Origin: Bog-473 sp963717455
GTDB taxonomy: Bacteria; Actinomycetota; Acidimicrobiia; Acidimicrobiales; RAAP-2
Assembly: GCA_963717455.1 (NCBI GenBank)
Contig: OY970336.1
Coordinates: 5,491,369 to 5,555,368 of the forward strand
DNA length: 64,000 nucleotides
Direction: 5' to 3'
Positions 1 through 9,137 of this stretch are shown here, in pieces. Both the position numbers and the translations under genes were made by a program. Positions within the stretch are counted from its first letter, which is position 1; each line of letters begins with the position of its first letter. A model generated the notes under the pieces. It was not told the origin of the DNA, did not search any database, and was given only the letters and a program-made list of their open reading frames with translations.

Positions 1-526
1 CCTCCCCGCTCTGGCCGCGTCAGCCCGGCCGACACTGTCCACCATGGGACGACTCGCGGAGGGGGCCCGTCGGGCCGGGGTCCTGGTCGCCCACTTGACC
101 TATCAACCCCTCGCCGGGGGACGGTCGGCCAGCCGCCGCTCGGCCCTGATGCGGGCGACCTCGGCGACGGCAGAGTGGGGCCCCTCGCACCCAGCCGTGC
201 AGGTCGTCCCCGAGATCGGCGTTGGTCCACGCGACCTCGTCCTGCCTCGGCACCAGGGCATCTCCCCGGTGCACCGCACCGAGGTCCTCGCCGTGCTCCG
301 CAACATCGGGATCCAGGAGATCGTCGTGGCCGGCGTCTCTACGAACTTGGCGATCCCGCTCGTCGCCGTGGGTGCCGCCGACGATGACTTCGCCGTCACC
401 ATCCCTACGGACGCCTGCATCGGCACTCCGCTCGAGCACCATGCCTCCATGCTCAAGCACAGCCTCGCATTCGTCGCCCGCCTGACCACGACGGACGAAC
501 TCCTTGCGGAGTGGTCTGCAGCCTGA
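1..526 (+). CDS. Isochorismatase-like hydrolase, 5' end outside window
   Basis: The reading frame is open to the left edge, and the residues before the first ATG (44) read like the usual helix of the isochorismatase/cysteine-hydrolase fold, so the gene starts outside the window. Visible are the AGVLVAHLTY strand, the central VVPEIG region and the GVSTNLAI block with its following strand. In cysteine hydrolases of this fold the block reads roughly TNxCV with a nucleophilic Cys; here that position is Ala. The protein is therefore either a non-cysteine isochorismatase-type enzyme or inactive. The substrate cannot be told. It converges on the aldehyde dehydrogenase gene, 27 bases away. Confidence 0.7.
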   Translation, partial: LPALAASARPTLSTMGRLAEGARRAGVLVAHLTYQPLAGGRSASRRSALMRATSATAEWGPSHPAVQVVPEIGVGPRDLVLPRHQGISPVHRTEVLAVLRNIGIQEIVVAGVSTNLAIPLVAVGAADDDFAVTIPTDACIGTPLEHHASMLKHSLAFVARLTTTDELLAEWSAA

Positions 527-553
527 CGCAGGCCGGTGCGCGCCGGCCCCCGA

Positions 554-2029
554 TCAGGTCTGGGGCCAGGCGATCGCCTTCGTCTCGAGGTACTGCTCGA
601 GGCCCTCGATGCCGCACTGGCGCCCCACCCCGCTGGCCTTGTAGCCGCCGTAGGGGGAGTCCGCGCCGTACCAAAGGCCTCCGTTGACGCTCATGGATCC
701 GGTCCGGATGCGGCGGGCAATCGCATTGGCCCGATCCTCAGAGCCCGAGAAGATGCCACCCGAGAGCCCGTAGCTGCTCTCGTTGGCGATCCGGACGGCG
801 TCGTCGTCGTCCTCGTAGGGGATCACTGCGAGCACGGGCCCGAAGATCTCCTCCTGGGCGATCGTCATGGAGTTGTCGGCGTCGATGAAGAGCGTCGGCT
901 CCACGAACCATCCCTTGGGTTGGTCGGCCGGCTTGCCGCCGCCCGTCACGAGCGTTGCTCCCTCCTCTTTGCCGCGCTCGATGTACCCGAGGACCCGGTC
1001 ACGCTGGCGCGCACTGACCAGCGGACCCATCATCACGGAGTCGCTGCTCGGGTCGCCGTAAGGAAACGCGGCCATGGCCGCGCTGATGAGCTCGACGCCC
1101 TCGTCGTAGCGCGCGCGTGGCAGGAGCATCCGCGTCTGCATGGCGCAGCCCTGGCCGCCATGGATGCAGACCATCGAACCGCCCGGGACCACGGAGGCAA
1201 AGTCCGCGTCGTCGCACACGATCATGGCCGACTTGCCTCCGAGCTCAAGAAAGACCTTCTTGAGCGTCGGAGCCCCCTTCTCCATGATCCTCGTGCCCGT
1301 CGCGGTGGACCCCGTGAACGAAATCATGTCCACCAGGGGTGAGACGGTGAGCTCCTCGCCGACCAGGTGGTCGGACGACGTGACGACGTTGAGGACGCCC
1401 GGTGGGATGTCCGTCTTCTCTGCCACCAGTCGCCCGAGACGCGTGGCGTTCCAGGGCGTGTCGGGAGCCGGCTTGAGGATCATCGTGTTGCCGGTGGCGA
1501 GAATCGGCCCCAGTTTGTTCAGCGTCACTTCGAGTGGGTAGTTCCACGGGACGATCGCCCCGATGACTCCGATCGGCTCCTTCCAGACGGCGCGGCGGCT
1601 GAGCATGCCCATCATGTTCCCGTCGGGGAGATCGCGCTCCCAGGCGAACTCGTCGATCATCTTCGCCGGCCACCGCAGTGCCTCCTCGAGGGGCCAGTCG
1701 AGCTGCGCCGCGAAGGTCATCATGCGCGGTGTCCCGACCTCCGCGATCAGCTCCTCTCGGTACTCCTCCCGCTCGGACTCGAGCGCCTCCTGCAGCTGCT
1801 CGAGGCAGCGCTTGCGCAGGGCACGATTGGTCGACCAGTCGGACTCGTCGAAGGCCTGTCGCGCCGCGGTGATCGCCCGCTGCATGTCCTCGGCCGAGGC
1901 GTCGGCCACTTCACCGAGCACCTCCTCGGTCGCCGGATTGACGTTCTCGAACCGCTTGCCCGAGGCTGCTTCGACGAGCTCGCCCCCGATGAGCATGCGC
2001 ACCTCGCCCGCACCGCGCTGGTTGGTCAT
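554..2029 (-). CDS. Aldehyde dehydrogenase family protein
   Basis: This 491-residue protein has the normal length and motif order of NAD(P)-dependent aldehyde dehydrogenases, which oxidise aldehydes to acids in the cytoplasm. PWNYPLEV lies in the cofactor-binding half. The LELGGK block carries the general-base Glu, and GGQGCAMQTR carries the catalytic Cys. The C-terminal substrate and oligomerisation region is complete. The ATG at 2029 is preceded by a GGAAGGGG ribosome binding site. The substrate is not evident. It is divergent from the YCII gene at 2232, with about 200 bases between them for promoters. Confidence 0.93.
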   Translation of the reverse strand: MTNQRGAGEVRMLIGGELVEAASGKRFENVNPATEEVLGEVADASAEDMQRAITAARQAFDESDWSTNRALRKRCLEQLQEALESEREEYREELIAEVGTPRMMTFAAQLDWPLEEALRWPAKMIDEFAWERDLPDGNMMGMLSRRAVWKEPIGVIGAIVPWNYPLEVTLNKLGPILATGNTMILKPAPDTPWNATRLGRLVAEKTDIPPGVLNVVTSSDHLVGEELTVSPLVDMISFTGSTATGTRIMEKGAPTLKKVFLELGGKSAMIVCDDADFASVVPGGSMVCIHGGQGCAMQTRMLLPRARYDEGVELISAAMAAFPYGDPSSDSVMMGPLVSARQRDRVLGYIERGKEEGATLVTGGGKPADQPKGWFVEPTLFIDADNSMTIAQEEIFGPVLAVIPYEDDDDAVRIANESSYGLSGGIFSGSEDRANAIARRIRTGSMSVNGGLWYGADSPYGGYKASGVGRQCGIEGLEQYLETKAIAWPQT

Positions 2030-2231
2030 GCTGTGCCCCTTCCCTGTCGGCCCTTTTTCGATGTCGAAGTCGAGACTACGAAGCCCCGGTTCGACCGGTC
2101 AAGGCCGCCACCTGGGCTCGCCGGGATATCCGAAGAATCTCGGGCGGCATGTCGATTTCGCTCCGGCCCGTTCGACGCTCTGCCAGAGTGAGGCGAGAGC
2201 CGCCTCACGAGGAGAAGAAACGGAGCACGAC

Positions 2232-2570
2232 ATGCGATTCCTGGGTTACACCCTCGCCAACGAGTCGGACCTTCCGACCGAGCCGCCATCACCGGAGCTC
2301 TACGAGAGGATGGGCACGTTCGTCGAGGAGGCGATCAACGCCGGGGTCATCGTCGCCACGGGCGGCATCGCGCCCACCTCCGAGGGCACCAAGATCACGC
2401 TCAAGGATGGCCAGTTCACGGTGGTCGACGGCCCTTTCGCCGAAGCGAAGGAGATCGTGGGCGGGTGGGCCATCATGGAGTGCCGCGACATGGACGAGGC
2501 CATCGAGTGGTCCAAGCGCTTCGTCAGCGTGCTGGGCGAGGGCGAGGTCCGGGTCCGCCCCGTCAGCTGA
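2232..2570 (+). CDS. YCII/DGPF-domain protein
   Basis: This 112-residue protein has the small YCII-related fold. It begins MRFLGY and carries the diagnostic DGPFAEAKE motif near residue 65, followed by GGWAIMEC. Family members are small ferredoxin-like proteins of mostly unknown biochemistry. In actinobacteria they are very often encoded next to ECF42 sigma factors, as here. The ATG at 2232 has a GGAG about eight bases upstream. A longer open frame exists upstream but is only the shadow of the opposite-strand gene. The sigma factor follows 43 bases downstream, so the two probably form an operon. Confidence 0.88.
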   Translation: MRFLGYTLANESDLPTEPPSPELYERMGTFVEEAINAGVIVATGGIAPTSEGTKITLKDGQFTVVDGPFAEAKEIVGGWAIMECRDMDEAIEWSKRFVSVLGEGEVRVRPVS

Positions 2571-2613
2571 GCGGAGCGGCCCCTCGGGTCAGGGCGGTGG
2601 TTGAATCGGTGGC

Positions 2614-3933
2614 GTGCCGGCCGCCGATGCAACCGCCGCGATCGAGACGGTCTTCCGGATGGAGTTCCCGCGCGTCGTCGCCTCGCTGGCGGCGTTCGTC
2701 GGCGACATCGGCCTGGCCGAGGAGCTGGCCCAGGACGCGCTCGTCGATGCGCTGCGGCAGTGGCCCCGCGAGGGTACGCCTCGCAATCCCGGTGCCTGGC
2801 TCACCACCGTGGGCAAGCGGAGGGCCGTGGATCTGTTCCGGCGCAACCGCACCCTGACGGGGAAGTACGCCCAGCTGAGCCGTGAGCTGGTGGCGGCGGT
2901 ACCCGGGCAGGACGACGCCGTCGTCGAGCTCGACTCGTCATCGTCCGAGGACATCCCCGACGACCGCCTGCGCCTGATCTTCGTTGCTTGCCACCCGGTC
3001 CTGCCGGTGCCCGCCAGGGTGGCACTGACGCTGCGCCTCGTGGGTGGCCTCACGGTGCCCGAGATCGCCCGGGCCTACGTCGTGCCCGAGCCGACGGTCG
3101 CGCAGCGGATCGTGCGCGCCAAGAAGACGATCGCAGAGGCGGGCGTCCCCTTCGAGGTGCCCTCCGGCGAGGACCGTGCGGCTCGGCTCGGTGCCGTGCT
3201 GGAGGTGATCTACCTCATCTTCAACGAGGGCTACTCCGCGACGACGGGTGAAGACTGGCTCCGGCCCGAGCTCTGCGCCGAGGCGCTCCGGCTCGGCCGG
3301 GTCCTGGCTGCTCTCGCGCCGGACGAGTCTGAGGTCCAGGGGCTGATCGCGCTCATGGAGTTCCAGTCGTCGCGCCTGCGTGCCCGGACCGGTCCGTCGG
3401 GTGCGCCGGTCCTGCTGTTGGACCAGGACCGCCGGGCGTGGGACCGCCTCCACATCAACCGGGGCGTGGCCGCGCTGGAACGGGCGGACGCGCTCGCCAC
3501 TCCCCGCGGCCCCTACGCGCTGCAAGCGGCGATCGCCGCCTGCCACGCCCGTGCCCTCCGCCCCGAGGACACGGATTGGAACGAGCTCGTCAGCCTCTAC
3601 GGCGAGTTGGCCCACACCACGCCGTCACCGATCGTGGAGCTCAACCGGGCGGTGGCCATCTCCAGGGTCTCTGGTCCGGACGCCGCGCTGGCGCTGGTCG
3701 ACCAGCTCGTCGAGACGAAGACGCTGGAGCGCTACCACCTCCTCTACAGCGTGCGGGGTGACCTCCTCGACCGACTCGGCCGCCACGACGAGGCCGCGCT
3801 GGAGTTCGACCGCGCTGCCGGGCTGGCGTCCAACGCTCAGGAGCGCGCGCTCTCCCGCCAGCGTGCGGAAGCCGCTCGGGGCTGCGCCGGCATCGTGGAC
3901 GGATCAGCCGTCAAGGGGAACCCACCCGCCTGA
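2614..3933 (+). CDS. ECF42-type RNA polymerase sigma factor with C-terminal TPR-like extension
   Basis: The protein has 439 residues, far longer than a typical ECF sigma factor. The first about 180 residues are sigma2 (LAEELAQDALVDAL) and sigma4 (GLTVPEIARAYVVPEPTVAQRIVRAKKTI). The remainder is the helical TPR-like extension of the ECF42 group, with blocks such as LYSVRGDLLDRLGRHDEAALEFDRA. ECF42 factors lack a classical anti-sigma factor; the extension is thought to control activity, and the targets are usually the adjacent DGPF genes. The start is GTG at 2614. The stop overlaps the 3' end of the opposite-strand TraG-like gene by 23 bases. Confidence 0.9.
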   Translation: MPAADATAAIETVFRMEFPRVVASLAAFVGDIGLAEELAQDALVDALRQWPREGTPRNPGAWLTTVGKRRAVDLFRRNRTLTGKYAQLSRELVAAVPGQDDAVVELDSSSSEDIPDDRLRLIFVACHPVLPVPARVALTLRLVGGLTVPEIARAYVVPEPTVAQRIVRAKKTIAEAGVPFEVPSGEDRAARLGAVLEVIYLIFNEGYSATTGEDWLRPELCAEALRLGRVLAALAPDESEVQGLIALMEFQSSRLRARTGPSGAPVLLLDQDRRAWDRLHINRGVAALERADALATPRGPYALQAAIAACHARALRPEDTDWNELVSLYGELAHTTPSPIVELNRAVAISRVSGPDAALALVDQLVETKTLERYHLLYSVRGDLLDRLGRHDEAALEFDRAAGLASNAQERALSRQRAEAARGCAGIVDGSAVKGNPPA

Positions 3934-5364
3934 ACCCCAGGCGCCTCGACGGCATCCACCACGGCCGCAGCTGGAGTTTGGCCGGCGGCAGCGTGCCGTA
4001 GACGAGGACGGCCCGGCCCCGCGGCAGGCAGCGCAGGTCCTCAGGAGGCAGGAGTCGGCGCGGTCCGGTCGTGGACGTCGTGGAGCGCCGTCCCGCCGGG
4101 TCGCGCGTGACCGAGGGGTGCGATGCCTCCTCGTCGCCGATGAGCCGACTGGCGTACTCGAGCGTGTCCGGGTCGGCGATGCCGGGCAGGAACAGCTTGG
4201 CCCTGTGGTTGTTGAGCACCGTCGCCGCCCGGGCGCCGTAGCGCCCACGCACCTGAGCCAGGTCCTGCCAGATCGTCACGATCTGGATCCCATGCGACGC
4301 GCAGGTGGCGGCCAGGCCGTCGAGCTCGGGGAGCGGTGCGATGTGTGCCGCCTCGTCGAGCACCACCAGCAGCGGCGGGTCGAGCGGGCGTCCAGCTCTC
4401 GTGGCGGACGCGAAGGCATGGGCAAGCACCTGCTGGGTCAGCGCCGTGAAGTACCCGCGCAACCGACGCTGATCATGCGCCGGCGCGCAGAGAAACAGCG
4501 TGTGGGAGCCACCGAGCAGGTGGCGCGGCTCGAACATCGCGGCAGACGGTGGTCCAGGCGGGGCATGGGCGAACGGGGCCAGCACCGTCTCGGCCGTCGT
4601 GTACACGGAGCCGCGCGTCCGTTCGTCGCGGCACCACGTGGCCCGCGCGGCGTCGAGCGCTTCGAGCGGCGCTGTGGCTTCGAGGATGTCCGCCACCTCA
4701 GCCACCTCCTGCGTGTCGACCCAGCGCACCACGTCGGCCATGCTGCGCCGGTCCAGCGCGGCCGCCAGGAACAGGGGAGCCAGGAGTTTGGCGGCCGTGG
4801 CGTACCAGAACTCCCCGTCGGCGGTCGTCCCTTCGGCCTTAGCGGCGTCACACAGGTCGGCGGCCACTCGGCTGGCCTCCCGCCACTCGGCGCAGTCCGT
4901 CAGCGGCGACCAGCCGTCGGCCGGTGCGCCGCTGGTCCGGGTTGGATCGATGCACCACACCTGGCCCAGGCGGGCACGCGTCCCCCTCGTGTGGCGGAGC
5001 AGGTCACTCTTCACGCTGGCGGCCACCACGGGTCCTCGCCACCCCAAGATGGCCGGCACCGCCAGGCTCGTCGTCTTGCCGCTCTGGGTCGGGCCCACCA
5101 CCACGACGGACTGGGCCGTCTCGGCCGCGACGCCCGAGTGCCGTGCCACGCCGGGGAGAACGCCGAGAAGGAGTCGCCCCGCCGGAAGGGGTTCCGTCTT
5201 CACCACCAGGGGGCGGAGGTCGCGCCGAGTGGCCCAGCGCGCCCCCGGCGCGTGCGAGGACGGCCGAGCAGTGGGCCCGTTCGCGCCCCATTGCCGTGGG
5301 AGGCCCCGGCCAGCAGCGCGCCGCCGAGGGCGAACGGCAGCACGACCGCGGCGACGCCCGGCAC
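3911..5364 (-). CDS. TraG/VirD4-type conjugative ATPase (second conjugation module), one frameshift
   Basis: This is a compact coupling-type ATPase of about 480 residues. A GTG at 5364, three bases after the VirB4 remnant stop, opens a hydrophobic segment (VAAVVLPFALGGALLAGASHG). Near 5298 the frame changes, apparently through one missing base, and the body runs ARWATRRDL, Walker A GPTQSGKT and Walker B LLVVLDEAAHIAP to the stop at 3911. Such ATPases deliver relaxase-bound DNA to the secretion channel. The protein differs clearly from the coupling protein at 30925, so it belongs to another element. Its strand is opposite to the main tra operon. Confidence 0.8.
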
Positions 5365-5367
5365 CCG

Positions 5368-5743
5368 CTAGCCCGCGGTCATCGCGGCGTCGGTGTCGAC
5401 GATGCGCCGCTCCGTCGCGCTGAGGCGGTGCTGCACCAGGAAGGAGCGCTGGCCGACCTTCCACAGGGCGATGCCTCGCCGGAGCTGCGGCAGCAGGTCC
5501 GTCTCGGTACCGGACAACGACAAGAGCTCGGCCGCCGCCTCCAGCTCGCCTGGTGACTGCGCGTACACGACGCGGGTCTCGGAGTCGGCCAGCAGGCCCT
5601 GGGCCAGCGCCACCTGCTCGGAGTCCGACGCCCCGACGGAGCGCAGGTCCGACACCCGGTGCAGCACCGCCACGTTGGAGACGCCGAAGGCACGGGAGAG
5701 CTTCCACGACGACTGCAGCCAGCGTGCGACGCCGAGATTGGAA
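5368..5743 (-). pseudogene. C-terminal fragment of a VirB4/TraC-like conjugative ATPase
   Basis: About 125 residues remain, running from ILSNLGVARWLQSSWKLSR through AVLHRVSDL and LLADSETRVVY to a TAG stop at 5368. They correspond to the region after Walker B in VirB4-type ATPases and resemble the C-terminus of the intact homologue at 27953 (TQKLSRAYGVQFVTIVQRISDL). Reading further upstream in frame gives a TGA immediately before ILSNLG, inside the direct repeat that starts at 5738. The N-terminal three quarters with the Walker motifs are missing from the window. The break therefore coincides with the repeat. Confidence 0.82.
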
Positions 5744-5766
5744 AGGATTCAGTAAACCCATGTCTC
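5738..5766 (+). repeat. Direct repeat copy 1 (attachment-site-like)
   Basis: The copy begins TTGGAAAGGATTCAGTAAAC and ends CCATGTCTC. It matches copy 2 (12764) at 28 of 29 positions and copy 3 (16449) at 25 of 29. Copies 1 and 2 share a second block about 62 bases in (GAACCCTCAGTTCAGG at 5800, 14 of 16). The first bases are also the end of the VirB4 coding remnant, so the junction falls inside the repeat. Confidence 0.75.
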
Positions 5767-6065
5767 TTCGCCAGCTCCCGAAGGGTGATTTTCGGGCGCG
5801 AACCCTCAGTTCAGGGAGGCAATAGGTCCGTGTGCTGCTCGGTTTCACCGGCTCGGCCAACCGCCGGTGTTCGGAAGCCGACGCCATGACTGCTCGCAAT
5901 AGCAGTCGGTCATTTATGGCCGAGCTGGTGCGTCGCGAAACCTGGACTCGGGCAGTCTGCTGTCTGGTTCAGGGCAGCGCCAGCCGCCAGGCGCCGTCGA
6001 TCCAACGGAAGGGCCAGAATCGCCTGGTTGCTGGTACCTCATCTGTTGCGATGAGTGGGTTTGAG
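5767..6065. other. Non-coding interval after repeat copy 1
   Basis: I see no supportable gene. The first about 60 bases contain an inverted pair (CCCGAA...TTCGGG near 5778-5796) and the second block shared with repeat copy 2. The rest is the 3' flank of the gene ending at 6066. Confidence 0.5.
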
Positions 6066-7049
6066 TCAGCCAACTCCGGGTGTCGTCGGCGGGCTCTGGG
6101 GTGGGGGGCCGGAGAGTTGAGCGAAGCCCGTCGGGATGCTCGGAGTCAGTTGAGCGAGGTTGGCGGCGGTGGGAGGGACCCATTGATAGGTTGTGTCCGT
6201 CTCGAGACCTCCCGACGGGGCTAGTGCGTTTGGAAGGGAGTCGACGGATCGTGCTTGCACCGGGAGGTACGTCGCTTCGTTGATCCAGATGGTTAGGTGA
6301 TATCCAAGCGCTGAGGGAAGTTCAGAGCCCGCCAGCTCGATTGTGGTCTGACCGTCGACCTGTTGGTCGTGGGCAACGATTTGCATGGTCCCGTTGGCCA
6401 GCGCCGTTTCGAGTGCTTGAACCTGATCTTGAGCTGACCCGATGGTTGGGCTGAGGGTCTGGCCATTCGCCCCGGAAAAGGGTGACGCCGTCCACCACGC
6501 TCGATCTTCATAAGAGATCACCTTGACCGTTCCCGATGAGTCCTGGACCATCACCGTTTCTGGGCTTCCATCTGGGCCCACAGTTTCTAGGACGGCCTGG
6601 CGATTGGACAGGTCCGACCACGATTTCGTTGTCGGACCTGTTGCTCCACTGGTGCCGGTGATCGTCGACGTGGCTTGAAGAATTCCAACTTGTGACGCGG
6701 TCAGCACGGCGTGGGAGGTATTAGCGCTGATCTCAGCGACGGTCTGGACCTGAGTCGGGAGGGGTTCGTCGTGGTGGATTGATGAGGGTCCTGGGTTGTG
6801 CCCACCGACCGCTACCAGCGCAAGGATCAAGACAGCAGCGGCGGCACCGACAAGCGATCCTCCAGCGGCCAGCCAGCGCCAACGAGTGCCGGACCTACTT
6901 GTGGTCTCTTCCTCGTCGCGAGATGCGTTTAAGAGCCGCTGCAATAGGAGTTCGCAATCGGTATCGTCGAGGTGGCCATCCGGACCCTCGAGGACGTCTG
7001 GCTGAGCAGTCCGAACCAGCTCGGTCAAGGTAGCGGCGTTGAAATTCAT
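6066..7049 (-). CDS. Membrane-anchored anti-sigma-like protein, CU044_5270-like
   Basis: The protein has 327 residues: a cytoplasmic N-terminus of about 60 residues (LTELVRTAQPDVLEGPDG), one membrane segment at about 63-83 (AAAAVLILALVAVGG) and a large extracellular domain. It starts two bases after the sigma-factor stop with a GGAGA site inside that gene, so the pair is translationally linked. The layout is typical of a membrane partner that holds an ECF sigma factor, and its N-terminus resembles that of the protein at 13108-14700. The ligand of the outer domain is unknown. The anti-sigma role is inferred from position and topology. Confidence 0.7.
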   Translation of the reverse strand: MNFNAATLTELVRTAQPDVLEGPDGHLDDTDCELLLQRLLNASRDEEETTSRSGTRWRWLAAGGSLVGAAAAVLILALVAVGGHNPGPSSIHHDEPLPTQVQTVAEISANTSHAVLTASQVGILQATSTITGTSGATGPTTKSWSDLSNRQAVLETVGPDGSPETVMVQDSSGTVKVISYEDRAWWTASPFSGANGQTLSPTIGSAQDQVQALETALANGTMQIVAHDQQVDGQTTIELAGSELPSALGYHLTIWINEATYLPVQARSVDSLPNALAPSGGLETDTTYQWVPPTAANLAQLTPSIPTGFAQLSGPPPQSPPTTPGVG

Positions 7050-7051
7050 TC

Positions 7052-7624
7052 TCAGGTCTCCTCAATTGGTGAAACTGTCTGCACTGCACGATGTGAATCT
7101 GGTGCCGACGGCGACGCGAGCCCCTCCGCGCGAAGCGCGACAGCAAAGCGATTGCGCGCTCGATGCAAGCGCACCCGAAAGCCCTGGTGACTCAGCCCCA
7201 AGACCTTGGCTGCCTCCACATTGCTGAGCCCATCCCAAGCAACCAGTGACAGCGTCTCTTGATCTCGCGCCGAGAGCTGAGCAAACGCGGCACGAACGGC
7301 GAACTTCTCGGCAGTTAGCTTGCTTGGATCGAGATCCGAACCATCTCCGTACCCGGGCTGAAGCGCTGCCTTCTCGTAAAGAGCCCTGCGGCGATAGGCG
7401 GCGCGGACCTGGGTCTGGAGAACCCGTCGAGCGACGCCGAACAGCCAGGCCCTGGGATCCGCAGGTACATCTGGGAGCCGTCGCCAAGCCACGAGAAAGG
7501 TTTCAGCAACGACATCGCGTGCCGTGTCATGGTCGTCGCTTCGAGCCAAGGCATAACGGAAGATCGCCTGTACGTGGTCCCTGAAGAGGTCCTCGAACTG
7601 CCGTCTGTCGTCGTCACTCACCAC
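7052..7624 (-). CDS. ECF-type RNA polymerase sigma factor
   Basis: This 190-residue protein has both ECF domains. Sigma2 includes FRDHVQAIFRYALARSDD and ARDVVAETFLVAWRRL, with WLFGVARRVL closing the domain. Sigma4 includes LSARDQETLSLVAWDGLSN and AAKVLGLSHQGFRVRLHRAR. It would direct RNA polymerase to a small regulon. The start is GTG at 7624 (a second GTG follows at once), with an AGGAG upstream. The downstream membrane protein begins two bases after its stop and probably controls it. The organisation repeats at 13.1-15.2 kb. Confidence 0.9.
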   Translation of the reverse strand: MVSDDDRRQFEDLFRDHVQAIFRYALARSDDHDTARDVVAETFLVAWRRLPDVPADPRAWLFGVARRVLQTQVRAAYRRRALYEKAALQPGYGDGSDLDPSKLTAEKFAVRAAFAQLSARDQETLSLVAWDGLSNVEAAKVLGLSHQGFRVRLHRARNRFAVALRAEGLASPSAPDSHRAVQTVSPIEET

Positions 7625-7896
7625 TGAGGTGTGCTCCTAGAGGGTGATTGTTGCCCTGATGACCATGATGTGGCCAGCACACCCCAATTCGTTACAGTCT
7701 CGACTTGGCGCCGACGGGGTGCTGCCGGGCGACTAGCATTCGAACAAGCCATCCCGTGACGACCTGCGTCGAAGACCGCGCGGATCGCCGGATCGACATT
7801 TCCACGAGTTGGTCCCGGGGAGCTCTAGCTGTTCTAGCCAAGAGGTGCCGGGTTGTCCCACCGACACCGGCAGCGAGCGCACCTCAGAAGACGTCT

Positions 7897-8430
7897 CTAC
7901 GAGTCACTCCGCAACAACCCAAAAATGAGGCTGTCATGCCATTCGCCAGCCCGGAAGACCGACTCCCGCAGACGACCTTCGCATCGAAAGCCGCACTTCT
8001 CCAGTGCCCTTTGCTCGGCGAGGTTCTCCGATTGCGTTCCAGCCCAGATCCGATGGGCTGTTGTCGTAGCGAACAGGTGCTCAACCAGTAGCCGCTGTGC
8101 GAGGGTGCCTACACCCTGGCCCCGATGCTCGGGAAGGAGCAGTACCCCTATCTCCCATACTCCCGCCTGAGTCCCGAGGACACCGTGCCGCCACATCACC
8201 CACCCGGCTCCGGCCTCGTCAGTCTGAAGAGACACGACCAGGTAGCGGGGGTCCTGATCCAAGAAACCATCCTCTTCCCAACGACGCCGGAATGCTTCCG
8301 GAGATCGAAAGCCGAACCACTCGAAGGGTTCCGCCACCGCTGGGTCGGTCGCAAACTGTGTGAGCAGGTCCAAATCGCCTTCTCGAAATGGCCGGAGGTG
8401 GATCGCCGGATCGGACACCTGAATGATCAT
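7897..8430 (-). CDS. GNAT-family N-acetyltransferase
   Basis: This 177-residue protein has the Gcn5-related acetyltransferase fold of the RimJ/RimL type. It starts with IHLRPFREGDLDLL, and the acetyl-CoA pyrophosphate loop is EIGVLLLPEHRGQGVGTLAQ. The C-terminal block LAEQRALEKCGFRCEGRLRESVFRAGEWHDSLIFGLL is typical of that subgroup. The acceptor may be a protein N-terminus, a small amine or an antibiotic, and cannot be predicted. The gene stands alone on the minus strand about 270 bases upstream of the sigma-factor gene. Confidence 0.88.
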   Translation of the reverse strand: MIIQVSDPAIHLRPFREGDLDLLTQFATDPAVAEPFEWFGFRSPEAFRRRWEEDGFLDQDPRYLVVSLQTDEAGAGWVMWRHGVLGTQAGVWEIGVLLLPEHRGQGVGTLAQRLLVEHLFATTTAHRIWAGTQSENLAEQRALEKCGFRCEGRLRESVFRAGEWHDSLIFGLLRSDS

Positions 8431-8516
8431 TGCATCCGCGGCTATCCAGCCCCAACCAGATTCAGCCCACTCCCGGCACCGAGGACGCGGGCACCGTAAG
8501 GGAGGGCTGCATGGGA

Positions 8517-8966
8517 TCAGGGTTCAGATGCCATCCAACGTCCCGGGCTTGGAAGGGTCGCATCACCGTACCCGTTGCAGCGAGCTTCTTTGATCCTCAA
8601 CTCGAAGAGAACGTAACGGTCTTCTGGTTGGTATGTGGCTGCTTCGCTGGCGATGGCGCGCACTTCGGGATCGTCTATCAGCCTGGCTTGCCCGCTGACG
8701 AAGAATTCCCCACCTGTGCCAAATGTGTCTGGCACACCGTTGTGAAGAGCGTACAGCTCTCGTTCGCGGAGGTCTCGGGCCTTTGGCGAGGTCGGCTCCA
8801 TGAAGACGAAGAGTCGTCCGCCGCCGATAATCGGAGCGACAGGATGGACCCTAGGCATGCCATCGAGCCGTACGGTTGCCAGGTACGCCGCCGCAGCAGC
8901 GAGTCGCTCCGCCCCAAACGCGGCCAGTGTGGGGGCATCAGCCTCCAAGTCACCCCAGCAAGCCAC
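8517..8966 (-). CDS. Pyridoxamine 5'-phosphate oxidase-like flavin protein
   Basis: The 149 residues match the small split-barrel FMN-binding fold of general-stress and PNPOx-like proteins: AYLATVRLDGMPRVHPVAPII, then RLFVFMEPTSPKARDLR, then YALHNGVPD. Family members use FMN or F420 to reduce small molecules, or bind heme. The cofactor and substrate here are not decided by sequence. The start is a GTG at 8966. No close operon partner exists; the gene is divergent from the small secreted protein at 9138. Confidence 0.78.
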   Translation of the reverse strand: MACWGDLEADAPTLAAFGAERLAAAAAYLATVRLDGMPRVHPVAPIIGGGRLFVFMEPTSPKARDLRERELYALHNGVPDTFGTGGEFFVSGQARLIDDPEVRAIASEAATYQPEDRYVLFELRIKEARCNGYGDATLPSPGRWMASEP

Positions 8967-9137
8967 GAGGCTCAGTCTGTCAGCTACATCACCTTGAAAG
9001 AGAGGGCGTAACCGGCCGGCCGAAACCGTCGCCTCGTCCCGGCGATCTGGTCAGTCACCCAAGTCTGCAATGCGGCGGTCACCCAAGGTCCACCGGGGGA
9101 CGGTTGACGACCACTCGGCTGGTGGGAGAATGAGGGG

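Noticed and set aside
3380..5371. Plus-strand open frame of 663 codons
   Set aside because: It crosses the end of the ECF42 gene and the whole opposite-strand TraG gene, has low-complexity composition and no domain.
5738..5830. Direct repeat as a tRNA 3' end
   Set aside because: The sequence lacks a T-loop GTTCRANYC and an acceptor stem, and I could not fold a cloverleaf in any of the three copies.
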